Positions 20,247-31,246 of a stretch of 64,000 nt of DNA are shown one piece after another. The notes beneath the pieces are model-generated. The model saw nothing but the letters and a program-made list of their open reading frames with translations, was not told the origin of the DNA and searched no databases. The number at the start of each line of letters is the position of its first letter. Positions within the stretch are counted from its first letter, which is position 1. The position numbers and the translations under genes are program-made. The stretch spans positions 24,902-88,901 of the forward strand of contig NZ_BPQP01000038.1 of NCBI RefSeq assembly GCF_022179305.1, given 5' to 3'. Origin of the DNA: Methylobacterium iners (GTDB lineage Bacteria > Pseudomonadota > Alphaproteobacteria > Rhizobiales > Beijerinckiaceae).

Positions 20247-20882
20247 ATGAGAACCGGAGCGGTCGACGACATGCTCATGTCGATCACGACGCCAGGCCTG
20301 CCGCCAGTCTACGGTGAGTACGGCTTGTGGGAGACGGCGCTCGCACTGCCCGCCCTGGCGAGCCTGCGCCAGGGCCTCCTCGACCGTCCCCTGTCCGCGG
20401 CGGCCTATCTCGAGGCTGACGTGTTCGAGACGAACGAGGTCTCGGTCTGCCTCAACGCACCGGACCGGTGGCCGACCGCGATGCAGTTCCTCAACTGCCG
20501 CTGGCTCGAACACAGCGAAGCGGAGCTCGCCGAGTCGATCCTGAAGGCGCTCGTGGCGCACCTGCCGATCCTGCGCGACCGGTATGACTTCCTCGACGCG
20601 GATGAGCGCGAACGGGTTCTGCCCCTCGACGCAACGCCGAAGACGCTGCGCCGGCATACCCGCCTGCGCGGCATCACCACTCAGGCCGTGCACAGCGCCA
20701 CGCCTTATTTCGGCATCGCACTCGATTGCGCCTGGGACGAGGAGCACGGCCTCGGCCTCGTGCTCTGCGGGACCGAGGTCATCGAAATCGGCGGAACCGA
20801 CATGGTGTCCTCCGAAGGCACAGCAGAAGCCCATTACGCCGGAGTGCTGGCGCGCCTCAGCGCCGGACCGGCCGCGGGATAG
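20247..20882 (+). CDS. Hypothetical protein (resembles DUF6985)
   Basis: A 211-residue soluble protein, slightly acidic, with no signal peptide or membrane segment. The C-terminal part contains GIALDCAWDEEHGLGLVLCGTEVIEIGGTD. A W-D-x-EHG-x-G pattern followed by a beta strand and V-x-E-x-G is reminiscent of the DUF6985 family, often encoded near polymorphic-toxin or immunity genes. This link is from memory and weak. It starts 18 bases after the GST stop, so the two may be cotranscribed. Confidence 0.6.
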   Translation: MRTGAVDDMLMSITTPGLPPVYGEYGLWETALALPALASLRQGLLDRPLSAAAYLEADVFETNEVSVCLNAPDRWPTAMQFLNCRWLEHSEAELAESILKALVAHLPILRDRYDFLDADERERVLPLDATPKTLRRHTRLRGITTQAVHSATPYFGIALDCAWDEEHGLGLVLCGTEVIEIGGTDMVSSEGTAEAHYAGVLARLSAGPAAG

Positions 20883-20994
20883 CGAAGACGGCGGAATTTC
20901 CGCTTCCGTCCTGGGGAACCCGTCGCTAAAAGCCGCGGATCGCACGGCCGCGCGAATATCTCTGATGAGGGCGCCGGGGCGCACTCATGTCTAG

Positions 20995-22032
<1,038 letters not shown>

Positions 22033-22219
22033 CGGCCTGGTCCCTGCCGCTTAGCTCCGATGGCGGACCGGCGCGCGCAAGCCGTCGGTCCGCCACCCCC
22101 TGTCCTCGGGGCGAACGCGGAATCCGAAACCGCCCGCAGGGTCCTATCCGGATGACGCCGAGCGTCACGACGACCGCATCGCGCCTGGGATTGCCACCCG
22201 CATCGGCTGTCGCCCCGCC

Positions 22220-23686
22220 GTGAGCCGATCCCAAAGTCACGTCTTCACGGTTGCGATCGTCGGCGCGGGCTTCGGCGGGCTTTGCCAAGCGATGAGGCTG
22301 AAGGCAGCCGGAATCGACGACTTCGTGGTCGTCGACAAGAACCGGGACGTCGGCGGCACTTGGTTCGAGAACACCTATCCCGGCGCCGCGTGCGACATCG
22401 AATCGTATCTATACTCCTACTCGTTTCTCCCCAACCCCGACTGGAGCCGCAAATTCGCGGGCCAGGCCGAGATCCAGCGCTACCTCGCGGCCTGCGCGCG
22501 CGACCAGCATCTGCATCCCCATCTTCGACTGGGGACCGAGATCGTCGGTGCGGTCTTCGACCCGGTGGAGAGCGTGTGGCGACTATCCTCCGCAGAGGGG
22601 GAGGTGATCGCAGCAAGGATCCTGGTTCCGGCCTGCGGTCAGCTCAACCGCCCGTCGATACCGGTCCTGCCCGGGATCGAGAGCTTTACCGGCCCGTGCT
22701 TCCATTCGGCGCGCTGGGACCCGTCGTTCGAAGCGCGGGCCAAGGTCGTGGCAGTGATCGGGACCGGCGCCAGCGCGGTCCAGATCGTACCTGAGCTCGT
22801 TCCCGCCGCGGAGAGGGTGGTGCTGTTTCAGCGCTCCGGGGCCTGGGTGTTGCCCAAGGGCGACCGCCGGTTTTCGCGCCTCGAGCGCAGTCTGTTGCGG
22901 GGTTTCGGACTGGGACGGCTCTACCGGACCCTCATCGCCGGCAAGAACGAGCTGCGCGGCGTCGCGTTCGTGCGCTTCCCCTGGATGCTGGCACCTATGG
23001 CGTGGCGCGTGCGGCGGATCATCAGGCGGCGCGTGCGCTCGCCGGAGAAGCGCGCCGCTCTCCTCCCGTCGTACCGGATTGGGTGCAAGCGCGTCCTCAT
23101 CTCGGACGACTGGTACTCGGCGCTGGATGAGGACAAGGTCGCGATCGTGAGTGACGCGATCACGGCGATCACATCCGACGGTGTGGTCACGGCCGATGGA
23201 CGGCTGCACCGGGCCGACGCGCTGATCCTCGCCACCGGATTCGCGGCCGCCAACCCGCTGGCCGGGCTCAACATCGTCGGCGATGGGGGACGGGCGCTGA
23301 ACGAGGTTTGGCGAGACGGCGCGTCGGCCTATCTCGGAATGACCATGCCGGGCTTCCCCAACCTGTTCATCCTTTACGGCCCCAACACCAATCTCGGGCA
23401 TGACTCCATCGTGCGGATGCTGGAGGCGCAAGCCGACTACGTCGTCCAAGCGGTGCAGCTGCTCAGGGATCGTGGATTGCGCAGGCTCGACGTTGCGCCG
23501 CCGGCTGCGCATGCCTTCGATGGATGGGTTGGGGCCGAACTTAAGCGGACGGTTTGGAATGCGACCTGTCCGTCTTGGTACAAGACGGCGGAGGGCCGCA
23601 TCACGAATAACTGGCCGGGCCTCGTCAGCCGGTTTCGGGCCATGACGCGCCGGCTCAAGCTCGAAGATTACGATCTTCGCTCATGA
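22220..23686 (+). CDS. Flavin-containing monooxygenase, Baeyer-Villiger type
   Basis: A 488-residue FAD/NADPH enzyme. FAD site IVGAGFGGLCQAMRLKAAG, then VDKNRDVGGTWFENTYPGAACD, the BVMO-type fingerprint FTGPCFHSARWDP (F-x-G-x-x-x-H-x-x-x-W), second Rossmann VAVIGTGASAVQIVPEL, and ATGFAAANPLAGL near the C-terminus. Family members insert oxygen next to a ketone to form an ester or lactone; the true substrate is unknown. The GTG start has no clear Shine-Dalgarno but is the only start that keeps the whole FAD motif. An SDR and an esterase follow on the same strand. Confidence 0.85.
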   Translation: MSRSQSHVFTVAIVGAGFGGLCQAMRLKAAGIDDFVVVDKNRDVGGTWFENTYPGAACDIESYLYSYSFLPNPDWSRKFAGQAEIQRYLAACARDQHLHPHLRLGTEIVGAVFDPVESVWRLSSAEGEVIAARILVPACGQLNRPSIPVLPGIESFTGPCFHSARWDPSFEARAKVVAVIGTGASAVQIVPELVPAAERVVLFQRSGAWVLPKGDRRFSRLERSLLRGFGLGRLYRTLIAGKNELRGVAFVRFPWMLAPMAWRVRRIIRRRVRSPEKRAALLPSYRIGCKRVLISDDWYSALDEDKVAIVSDAITAITSDGVVTADGRLHRADALILATGFAAANPLAGLNIVGDGGRALNEVWRDGASAYLGMTMPGFPNLFILYGPNTNLGHDSIVRMLEAQADYVVQAVQLLRDRGLRRLDVAPPAAHAFDGWVGAELKRTVWNATCPSWYKTAEGRITNNWPGLVSRFRAMTRRLKLEDYDLRS

Positions 23687-23792
23687 GACGTATTTCTAGA
23701 GCTTGGCCCAGATGATAAGGCGGAACAGGCTCAGGCATGGCCACGAAGCCGACAGGACGCGTCTACAAGTCTCATCGGACATCGGCAGCTTG

Positions 23793-24719
23793 ATGCGAAA
23801 CCACCGGGACGAAGCGACCTTGCGCCCGAGGACGGCGCTCGTGACCGGCGCCGGGTCGGGAATCGGTCGCGCGATCGCCTGCGAACTCGGTCGCCGCGGC
23901 TTCCTCGTGATTGTCACGGACATTGACGCCGCCAGCGCCAGGGCGACGGCGGCCCTGATCGGTCCGTCGAGCCGATCCGCGAGCCTCGACGTACGCGACG
24001 CGGACACCTTCGCCGCCTGCGTCCGGGAGATCCTCGACGAGCACGGTCACCTCGACATGCTGGTCAACAATGCGGGCATCCCCATCAGCGGCGAGGTGCA
24101 GGACCTGTCGCTCGGCCATTGGGACCGCATCATCGACGTCAACCTTCGTGGTGTGATCCACGGCGTTGCCGCCGCCTACCCGGCGATGCAGCGGCGGGGT
24201 TCTGGGGCGATCGTCAACGTGGCCTCGATCGCGGGCCTCGCGCTGGGGCCCCTCGGCACGCCCTACGCGACGACGAAACATGCCGTCGTCGGTCTATCCC
24301 TCAGCCTTCGCGCCGAGGCGGCCGCCTACGGCGTCCAGGTCAGCGTGCTCTGCCCCGGAGCGGTCGAAACGCCGATCCTCGACCGGGACAATCCTGCCGA
24401 TCTGCCGCTGGTCCCCTGGCGGCCCGACAATCGTTCCTACCTGACGCGGCTGTGCGGCGCGCCGATGCCTGTTGATCTGTTCGCGCGCCAGGCGCTCGAC
24501 GCGGCGGAGCGTGGCGAGGGCGTTGTCGTTCGGCCGTTCCTGGCGCGGGTCGCCTGGTGGACGCAGCGCTACCTGCCGTTCCTCGCAGGTCTGCGGGTCC
24601 GCATGGTGCTCGCGGAGCAGCGGGCCGCTGCGAAGAACCGCCCGCACAGTCAGGCGGTCGATCATCCGCTCGTCGAAAGCGGAACCGGTCCAAGCATTCT
24701 TGATCGCTTTGCTCGGTAG
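23793..24719 (+). CDS. Short-chain dehydrogenase/reductase
   Basis: A 308-residue SDR with cofactor motif TGAGSGIG, NNAG, catalytic Ser (NVASIAG) and Y-A-T-T-K. The Asp at the end of beta-2 (VTDIDAASA) suggests NAD(H) preference. The C-terminus is about 60 residues longer than a classical 250-residue SDR (RYLPFLAGLRVRMVLAEQRAAAKN). The start chosen (MRNHRDEATL) is the last ATG before the Rossmann fold. Its place between the monooxygenase and the esterase suggests it oxidises an alcohol to the ketone used by the monooxygenase, by inference only. Confidence 0.85.
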   Translation: MRNHRDEATLRPRTALVTGAGSGIGRAIACELGRRGFLVIVTDIDAASARATAALIGPSSRSASLDVRDADTFAACVREILDEHGHLDMLVNNAGIPISGEVQDLSLGHWDRIIDVNLRGVIHGVAAAYPAMQRRGSGAIVNVASIAGLALGPLGTPYATTKHAVVGLSLSLRAEAAAYGVQVSVLCPGAVETPILDRDNPADLPLVPWRPDNRSYLTRLCGAPMPVDLFARQALDAAERGEGVVVRPFLARVAWWTQRYLPFLAGLRVRMVLAEQRAAAKNRPHSQAVDHPLVESGTGPSILDRFAR

Positions 24720-24784
24720 TTCCAGGACGAACGCGCCACGGCGGCTAGAAGACGTGAGGGCGGCAAGAGCAGCCGCAGGAAGGG

Positions 24785-25672
24785 ATGCCGAGTTTGGCAA
24801 GCCTACGCGCCCATGCCCTCAACGCCGTCCTGCACCGGAAGATCAAGCATCACTTCGGACGCGCGCAGGACGCCCGGCGGTTCAGGAAGATCTTCGCTCG
24901 CCTCTTCGACCAGCGCCTGCTGCAGCCGCGTAGCGGCATCGATTACGCCGATTGCCGCGTCGGCGGCATTCCCTGCGAGCGCGTACGGATGGGCGACGGC
25001 CCCCGCCTGTTCTACCTGCACGGGGGCGGCTTCTGCGCCATGTCGAGCCGGTCCTACAGGTCGCTTACCGGCTCTCTCGCTCGGCGCGGCTTCGACGTCC
25101 TCGTGCCGAGTTACCGGCTAGCCCCAGAATTTCCGTTCCCCGCCGCCCTCGACGATGCCGTCGCCGCCTGGCGTGCCTTCGCGGCGGAGGGGCCCTGCGC
25201 CATCGGCGGGGACTCGGCGGGCGGCAATCTCGCGCTGGCCCTGATGATCCGGGCTCGGGACGAGGGTTTGCCGATGCCGAGCGCGGCGGTCCTGTTCTCG
25301 CCGATCACGGACCTCCTCGGAACGGGGCCGTCGCATGCCGCGAATTCGCAGCGTGACGCCATGTTCGATGCCGACGTGTTTCGGCGCTTGGCCGCCGCCT
25401 ACCTGGCCGGGTCGGCGGCGACGCACCCGCATGCCTCCCCCCTCTACGACACGCTGTGCGGGCTGCCGCCGCTGCTCGTCCACGTGGGCGAAACCGAGGT
25501 CCTGCGCGACGATGCCGTCGGCCTCGCCGCGAAGGTCCGAGCGTCGGGTGGGCGAGCCGATCTCAAGGTCTGGAACGTGGTCCCTCACGGCTGGCAATTC
25601 GCCGACCCGATGCTTCCGGAGGCGCGACGCTCGCTCGATGAAGCGGCGCGCTTCCTGAGAGAGCATCGATAG
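24785..25672 (+). CDS. Alpha/beta hydrolase, hormone-sensitive lipase (esterase) family
   Basis: A 295-residue hydrolase with the HSL-family oxyanion motif HGGGFCAMS, nucleophile elbow GDSAGGN, likely catalytic Asp/Glu in VHVGETEVLRDDA and His in VVPHGWQFAD. GGAAGGG precedes the ATG closely. In Mycobacterium tuberculosis the mymA locus likewise groups a BVMO, a lipase of this family (LipR) and an SDR. Here the enzyme would hydrolyse the ester made by the monooxygenase. Function in this organism is inference. Confidence 0.86.
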   Translation: MPSLASLRAHALNAVLHRKIKHHFGRAQDARRFRKIFARLFDQRLLQPRSGIDYADCRVGGIPCERVRMGDGPRLFYLHGGGFCAMSSRSYRSLTGSLARRGFDVLVPSYRLAPEFPFPAALDDAVAAWRAFAAEGPCAIGGDSAGGNLALALMIRARDEGLPMPSAAVLFSPITDLLGTGPSHAANSQRDAMFDADVFRRLAAAYLAGSAATHPHASPLYDTLCGLPPLLVHVGETEVLRDDAVGLAAKVRASGGRADLKVWNVVPHGWQFADPMLPEARRSLDEAARFLREHR

Positions 25673-25775
25673 CGTGGGCGCGCCGTTCCAGCCTGAGAGA
25701 AAATCAGGCAAAGACCGCGAGTGACGAGCGGCCCATGATCGAAGGCCGCGTATGGGAAGCGTCAGGAAGGACATC

Positions 25776-26429
25776 ATGGCATCGCTCTATTTCGACGAAC
25801 ACCGCGCTCTGCAGCAGGAATTCGGCACGACGAAGCTCGCCGAGCGCCTCGATACCGGCTGGGTTCACGAGACGATCAGCCAGGAGGAGGCCGCTTTCAT
25901 CGGTTCGCGCGACATGTTCTTCCTGTCCACCGTCGACCCCGACGGCATGCCGACCGTCTCCTACAAGGGCGGCAGCACCGGCTTCGTGAAGGTGCTGGAC
26001 GGCTCGACGCTCGTCTTCCCGGGCCTGGACGGCAACGGCATGTTCTACTCGATGGGCAACATCGAGGGGCAGGCCAAGGTCGGCCTCCTGTTCATCGACT
26101 TCGAGATGCCCCACCGCGTCCGCGTCCAGGGCCACGCCCGCATGCTGCGCGACGACCCTCTCATGGCCGAGTATACCGAGGCGAAGTACCTCGTGCGCGT
26201 CGAGGTCACGAAGGCTTGGGTCAATTGCCCGCGCTACATCCACAAGTACAAGAAGCTCGAGCAGAACCGCTACGTGCCGACGCCCGAGAAGGAGACGCCG
26301 CTCGCCCTCTGGAAGCGCCTCGACATGGTGCAGGATGTCCTGACCCCCGAGGACAAGGCCCGGGCCGACCGGGAGGGCGCGCTCGAACTCTCGGAATACG
26401 AGGCGCGCGTCGCCCGCGGCGAGAGCTGA
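25776..26429 (+). CDS. Pyridoxamine 5'-phosphate oxidase-family (FMN-binding split barrel) protein
   Basis: A 217-residue protein with the split-barrel pattern: DMFFLSTVDPDGMPTVSYKGG, TLVFPGLDGNGMFYSMGNI, VGLLFIDFEMPHRVRVQGHARM and a C-terminal region HKYKKLEQNRYVPTPEK. The family binds FMN or F420 and includes oxidases and reductases of unknown substrate. The ATG used is preceded by AGGAAGG with five-base spacing; an upstream ATG would add eight residues. It is convergent with the UbiH-type gene with only six bases between stops. Confidence 0.83.
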   Translation: MASLYFDEHRALQQEFGTTKLAERLDTGWVHETISQEEAAFIGSRDMFFLSTVDPDGMPTVSYKGGSTGFVKVLDGSTLVFPGLDGNGMFYSMGNIEGQAKVGLLFIDFEMPHRVRVQGHARMLRDDPLMAEYTEAKYLVRVEVTKAWVNCPRYIHKYKKLEQNRYVPTPEKETPLALWKRLDMVQDVLTPEDKARADREGALELSEYEARVARGES

Positions 26430-26435
26430 GGGCGG

Positions 26436-27701
26436 CTACAGGGCCTCGCCGCGCAGGAGGCGGGGCTGCTCGCCCCTCAGCCCGGCCGCCTCGCCGATGA
26501 ACAGCCGCTTCAGCGGCGGCAGGCGCTCGACGAGGCCGAGGCCGAGGTCGCGCGCGAGGCGCAAGGGCAGGCGGTCGTTCGAGAACAGCCGGTTCAGCCC
26601 GTCGGTCGCGGCGGCCATCGCCAGGGTGTCGAAGCGGCGGCGGCGCTCATAGTCGCGCAGCACGTCGCCGGCACCGGGGTCGAGGCCGAGCCGCAGCGCC
26701 TCCGTCACGACCTCGGCGAGCGCGGCCGCGCTGGCGAGGCCGAGATTGAGGCCCTGGCCGGCGACCGGATGGATCACGTGGGCGGCGTCGCCGAGCAGCG
26801 CCACGCGCTCCGCCCGGAAGCTGCGGGCGATGCCGAAGGCGAGTGGGTGGGCGTTCGGTCCGTATTCGAGGCTCAGCCGTCCCAGGTTCAGTCCGAACCG
26901 GCGCTCGATCTCGGCCAGGATCTCGTCCGGCGCGCCGCCGAGAAGGGCCGGTACGTCCGCCGCGCGCTCGGTCCAGACGATGGAGGAGCGATGTCCGCCG
27001 TCGCGGCCGGGAACGAGCGGCAGGATCGCGAAGGGGCCGCTCGGCAGGAAATGCTCTGTGGCTCGGCCTCCGTGATCCCGCTCGTGCCCGATCGTGGCGA
27101 CGATGCCCGATTGCGGGTAGGACCACCCGACCCAGCCGATCCCGGCGGCCTCGCGCAGGCGGGAGCGCGCACCGTCGGCCGCGACGAGGAGCGAGCCCCC
27201 GACGCTGCGCCCGTCGCTGAGCGCCGCCCGGATCTCGGAGCCTGCGGTCGACGCCGCGGTGATGCCCACCGGCTCCAGGAGGATGCCTGCCTCCGACGCC
27301 GCCGCGATCAGGGCATCGACGAAGGGCTCGGCCTCGACCATGTGGGCGAAGGGCTCGTCGTCCGGCCCCTCCGTTCCGTCGCGCGAGAAGGTCAGGAAAG
27401 TCGGTCGGATGGGATCGGTCAGGCGGCTGTCCGTGATCGCCATGTCGCGGATGGGCTGGGCCGCGCTCGCGATCCGCTCCCAGATGCCGAGCTGCTGCAG
27501 CATCCGCCGCCCGCCGGCCGCGACGGCGAAGGCCCGGCCGCGATGCCGCGTGGCGCCCGCGTTCAGGCTGGGATCGCAGAGGACGATCTCGAGCGCCGAC
27601 CCGTGCGCCTTCTTCAGCGCGACCGCGAGGGCGAGCCCGGGAATGCCGCCGCCGGCCACGAGGAGGCTGCGCCGGGGGGCAGAGGTGACCGTTCGGTGCA
27701 T
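26436..27701 (-). CDS. UbiH/UbiF/COQ6-family FAD-dependent hydroxylase
   Basis: A 421-residue flavoprotein with FAD motif LVAGGGIPGLALAVALKKA, the DG motif in LLVAADGARSRLREAAGI and the GD motif ERVALLGDAAHVIHPVAGQGLNLG, the signature of ubiquinone-ring hydroxylases. It would hydroxylate the benzoquinone ring during ubiquinone synthesis; which position cannot be read from sequence. It is transcribed divergently from tesB with a 186-base shared upstream region. Confidence 0.88.
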   Translation of the reverse strand: MHRTVTSAPRRSLLVAGGGIPGLALAVALKKAHGSALEIVLCDPSLNAGATRHRGRAFAVAAGGRRMLQQLGIWERIASAAQPIRDMAITDSRLTDPIRPTFLTFSRDGTEGPDDEPFAHMVEAEPFVDALIAAASEAGILLEPVGITAASTAGSEIRAALSDGRSVGGSLLVAADGARSRLREAAGIGWVGWSYPQSGIVATIGHERDHGGRATEHFLPSGPFAILPLVPGRDGGHRSSIVWTERAADVPALLGGAPDEILAEIERRFGLNLGRLSLEYGPNAHPLAFGIARSFRAERVALLGDAAHVIHPVAGQGLNLGLASAAALAEVVTEALRLGLDPGAGDVLRDYERRRRFDTLAMAAATDGLNRLFSNDRLPLRLARDLGLGLVERLPPLKRLFIGEAAGLRGEQPRLLRGEAL

Positions 27702-27887
27702 CGTTGCCTTCTCTCCTGCCGCCTACGCGAAATGGCATTGCCCGTCGCATCGGGCAACGTGGCGGATGATGCCGGCACCGTCCCGTGGCTTGGCGCGCCA
27801 AGCCTGCTATGTCGGGCCCGACGGAGCCAGCCTCGATCGGCTCCATGCGCGCGGCCTCGGTTCCGGGCGCCAACGAAGCGGACACGC

Positions 27888-28757
27888 ATGACCGGGATCG
27901 TCGCCGAACTCCTCGATATCCTCGACCTCGAACCGCTGGAGATCGACCGTTTCCGGGGCCGGAGCCCCACGATCGGCTGGCCTCGCGTGTTCGGCGGCCA
28001 GGTCGTCGCCCAGGCCCTCGTCGCCGCGACCCGCACGGTGCCCGCGACGCGGCCGCCGCATTCGCTTCATGCCTATTTCCTGCTCGGCGGCGACCCGAAG
28101 GTGCCGATCGACTACGAGGTCGAGCGCATCCGCGACGGCGGCAGCTTCACCACCCGTCGCGTCGTGGCCCAGCAGCACGGCCGCGCGATCTTCGCGATGT
28201 CGGTCTCCTACCACGCTTCGGAGGCCGGCGTGGCGCATCAGCTGCCGATGCCGGACGTGCCGCCGCCCGAGGCGCTGCCGGACGCCCGCGCGGCCGTGAA
28301 GGCCGGCGGCATGGGCATTCCGGCCCCCGTCCTCGCCTATTTCGCCCGGGAGCGGCCCATCGAGCTCAGGCCCGTCGAGGTCGAGCGCTACCTCCGGCGC
28401 GAGCCGCGCGAGCCGCGCTTCCACGTCTGGCTCCGGGCTGCCGAGATCCTTCCGGAGGATCCTGCCATCCATCAGGCGGTGCTCGCCTACGCCTCGGACA
28501 TGACGCTGCTCGACGCGACGCTGGTGGCGCACGGCCAGACCGTGTTCGACGCCAGCATCCAATCCGCGAGCCTCGACCATGCCCTCTGGTTTCACCGGCC
28601 CTTCAAGGCCGATGATTGGCTCCTCTACGCGCAGGACAGCCCCAGTGCCGGCGCTGCCCGCGGCTTCGCCCGGAGCCTGATCTTCAGCCGCGACGGCACG
28701 CTCGTGGCCTCGGTGGCGCAGGAAGGCCTCATCCGCCCGCGCCGCGACACGGCCTAG
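27888..28757 (+). CDS. tesB: Acyl-CoA thioesterase II
   Basis: A 289-residue double-hotdog thioesterase. N-terminal half: RVFGGQVVAQALVAATRTV, LHAYFLLGGDPKVPIDYEV and DGGSFTTRRVVAQQHG. C-terminal half: YASDMTLLDATLVAHG (the catalytic Asp region), ASLDHALWFHRPFKADDWLLY and GRALIFSR-like GFARSLIFSRDG. It hydrolyses medium- to long-chain acyl-CoA to free acid and CoA. The ATG chosen gives the canonical family length; a much longer open frame upstream is not coding. Confidence 0.93.
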   Translation: MTGIVAELLDILDLEPLEIDRFRGRSPTIGWPRVFGGQVVAQALVAATRTVPATRPPHSLHAYFLLGGDPKVPIDYEVERIRDGGSFTTRRVVAQQHGRAIFAMSVSYHASEAGVAHQLPMPDVPPPEALPDARAAVKAGGMGIPAPVLAYFARERPIELRPVEVERYLRREPREPRFHVWLRAAEILPEDPAIHQAVLAYASDMTLLDATLVAHGQTVFDASIQSASLDHALWFHRPFKADDWLLYAQDSPSAGAARGFARSLIFSRDGTLVASVAQEGLIRPRRDTA

Positions 28758-28913
28758 CGCGACGCGATCGCAAGACGCACGACCGCAGCTGAAATGATGC
28801 CGTTATCATCTGAATGCCTGCGGAATAGGCGTTTACGATTCCACTGCCGCCTCTTCGATCGGCAGGCGGGGTGAGTTTCTGGGCAGTAAGCGCGGCCGTG
28901 AAAAAGTTCCCTC

Positions 28914-29377
<464 letters not shown>

Positions 29378-29456
29378 CCGGAACGCGGTCCGCAGCCGCC
29401 ACCTCATTCCTTCGCTTTCACATCTGCATCGCACCCCGATCGGGAGTCTCGTTTCC

Positions 29457-30959
29457 ATGAAGCTTCGTAATGCCCTGGCGCTCGGGATGGGAGGCGCCGC
29501 GCTGGCCCTTCTCATGGTCGAGCCATCCCTCGCGCAAACCCCGACCGTCGAGGCTGCGCCCGCGGCCGCGGCCGCTCCGGTCCCCAACAAGGGCGACACC
29601 GCCTGGATGCTCGTCTCGAGCGCCCTCGTCCTCATGATGACGGTGCCGGGCCTGGCGCTGTTCTACGGCGGCCTCGTTCGCACCAAGAACATGCTCTCGG
29701 TGCTGACCCAGGTCTTCGCCATCACCTGCCTCGTCGTCCTGCTCTGGGTCTTCTACGGCTACAGCCTCGCCTTCACCAACGGCGGTGCCCTGAACGACTA
29801 TGTCGGCGGCTTCTCCAAGGCCTTCCTGAAGGGCGTCGACGCGAACTCGGTGGTCGCGACCTTCTCGAACGGCGTCGTGATCCCCGAATACGTCTACATC
29901 TGCTTCCAGATGACCTTCGCGATCATCACCCCGGCGCTCATCGTCGGCGCCTTCGCCGAGCGCATGAAGTTCTCCGCGCTCGTCGTGTTCATGATCCTCT
30001 GGGTCACGCTCATCTACTTCCCGATGGCGCACATGGTCTGGTACTGGGGCGGCCCGGATGCCGTCGGCAACGCCGCCAAGGCTCTCGCCGCCGCGACGGA
30101 CGATGCCTCCAAGGCGACGGCCCAGGCGGCGCTCGACGCGGTCAACGCCGATGCGGGTCTGCTCTTCAAGTGGGGCGCCCTCGACTTCGCCGGCGGCACG
30201 GTCGTGCACATCAACGCCGGCATCGCGGGCTTCGTCGGCTGCCTCATGCTCGGCAAGCGGATCGGCTACGGCCGCGACCTGCTCGCCCCGCACTCGCTGA
30301 CCATGACCACGATCGGCGCCTCGCTGCTCTGGGTCGGCTGGTTCGGCTTCAACGCCGGCTCGAACCTCGAGGCGAACGGCACCGCCGCGCTCACCATGCT
30401 CAACACCTTCGTCGCCACCGCCGCCGCGGCCGTCTCCTGGCTGTTCGTGGAATGGCTGCTGAAGGGCAAGCCGTCGCTGCTCGGCATGCTGTCGGGCGCC
30501 ATCGCCGGCCTCGTGGCGATCACCCCGGCCTCGGGCTTCTCCGGCCCGATGGGCGCGATCGTGCTCGGCCTCGTCGCCGGCGCGGTCTGCTTCATCATGT
30601 GCTCCACCGTGAAGAACGCCATCGGCTACGACGACTCGCTCGACGTGTTCGGCGTTCACTGCATTGGCGGTATCATCGGTGCGCTGGCGACTGGCATCCT
30701 CGTGAGCCCTGCCCTGGGCGGCGTCGGCATCCCCGACTACGCCTCGAAGCCCGGTGAGCTGGCCGTCGGCGCCTACGACATGGCGACTGCCGTCCTCGCG
30801 CAGGCGAAGGCCGTCGGCTTCACCATCCTGTGGTCGGGCATCGGTTCGGCGATCCTGTACAAGCTCGTCGATCTCACGATCGGCCTGCGCGTGACCCAGG
30901 ACGAGGAGCGAGAAGGTCTCGACATCGCCGATCACGGCGAGCGCGCCTACAACTACTGA
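29457..30959 (+). CDS. amtB: Ammonium transporter
   Basis: A 500-residue channel. A cleavable signal peptide (ALALLMVEPSLAQ) is followed by an Ala-rich spacer and eleven hydrophobic segments. Hallmarks: VPGLALFYGGLVRTKN, FAERMKF, GGTVVHINAGIAG (first pore His) and DVFGVHCIGG (second pore His). It conducts ammonia/ammonium across the inner membrane under GlnK control. It is longer than E. coli AmtB because of the N-terminal extension and a central insertion (about residues 198-228, AKALAAATDDASKATAQAAL). Confidence 0.95.
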   Translation: MKLRNALALGMGGAALALLMVEPSLAQTPTVEAAPAAAAAPVPNKGDTAWMLVSSALVLMMTVPGLALFYGGLVRTKNMLSVLTQVFAITCLVVLLWVFYGYSLAFTNGGALNDYVGGFSKAFLKGVDANSVVATFSNGVVIPEYVYICFQMTFAIITPALIVGAFAERMKFSALVVFMILWVTLIYFPMAHMVWYWGGPDAVGNAAKALAAATDDASKATAQAALDAVNADAGLLFKWGALDFAGGTVVHINAGIAGFVGCLMLGKRIGYGRDLLAPHSLTMTTIGASLLWVGWFGFNAGSNLEANGTAALTMLNTFVATAAAAVSWLFVEWLLKGKPSLLGMLSGAIAGLVAITPASGFSGPMGAIVLGLVAGAVCFIMCSTVKNAIGYDDSLDVFGVHCIGGIIGALATGILVSPALGGVGIPDYASKPGELAVGAYDMATAVLAQAKAVGFTILWSGIGSAILYKLVDLTIGLRVTQDEEREGLDIADHGERAYNY

Positions 30960-30984
30960 CCTCGACTGAAGTCGAAGCTGACGA

Positions 30985-31013
30985 AGGGCCCCGGTTCAAT
31001 GAGCCGGGGCCCT
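30985..31013 (+). terminator. Intrinsic terminator after amtB
   Basis: AGGGCCCCGG (30985-30994) and CCGGGGCCCT (31004-31013) form a perfect 10-bp stem with a 9-base loop, followed by CTTCATT. It lies 26 bases after the amtB stop codon. Confidence 0.8.
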
Positions 31014-31246
31014 CTTCATTCGCGCCGGAAAGTTCTGGGGGAGAGAGCGTCAGTGTCCGCCGTGACCGGTACTGCGCTGCCGCGGAGTCTGCGGCAGGAA
31101 TGTGGCGCGGGAGCAACATGGCGGCGGCAACAGGCGCACCAGACCTGAGTTTGCTGAAAAACTGGGCAATTGCTCGAAAGTTAGTTTTGCCGCCTCAAGC
31201 GCTTTCCGGCACCTTCTCGACACGTAAGAAAAAGGGGCTGTGATCT

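Noticed and set aside
31014-31246. Sigma-54 promoter or riboswitch before the TorF gene
   Set aside because: GGGCAATTGC has the wrong GG-GC spacing for sigma-54, and no riboswitch consensus was seen.
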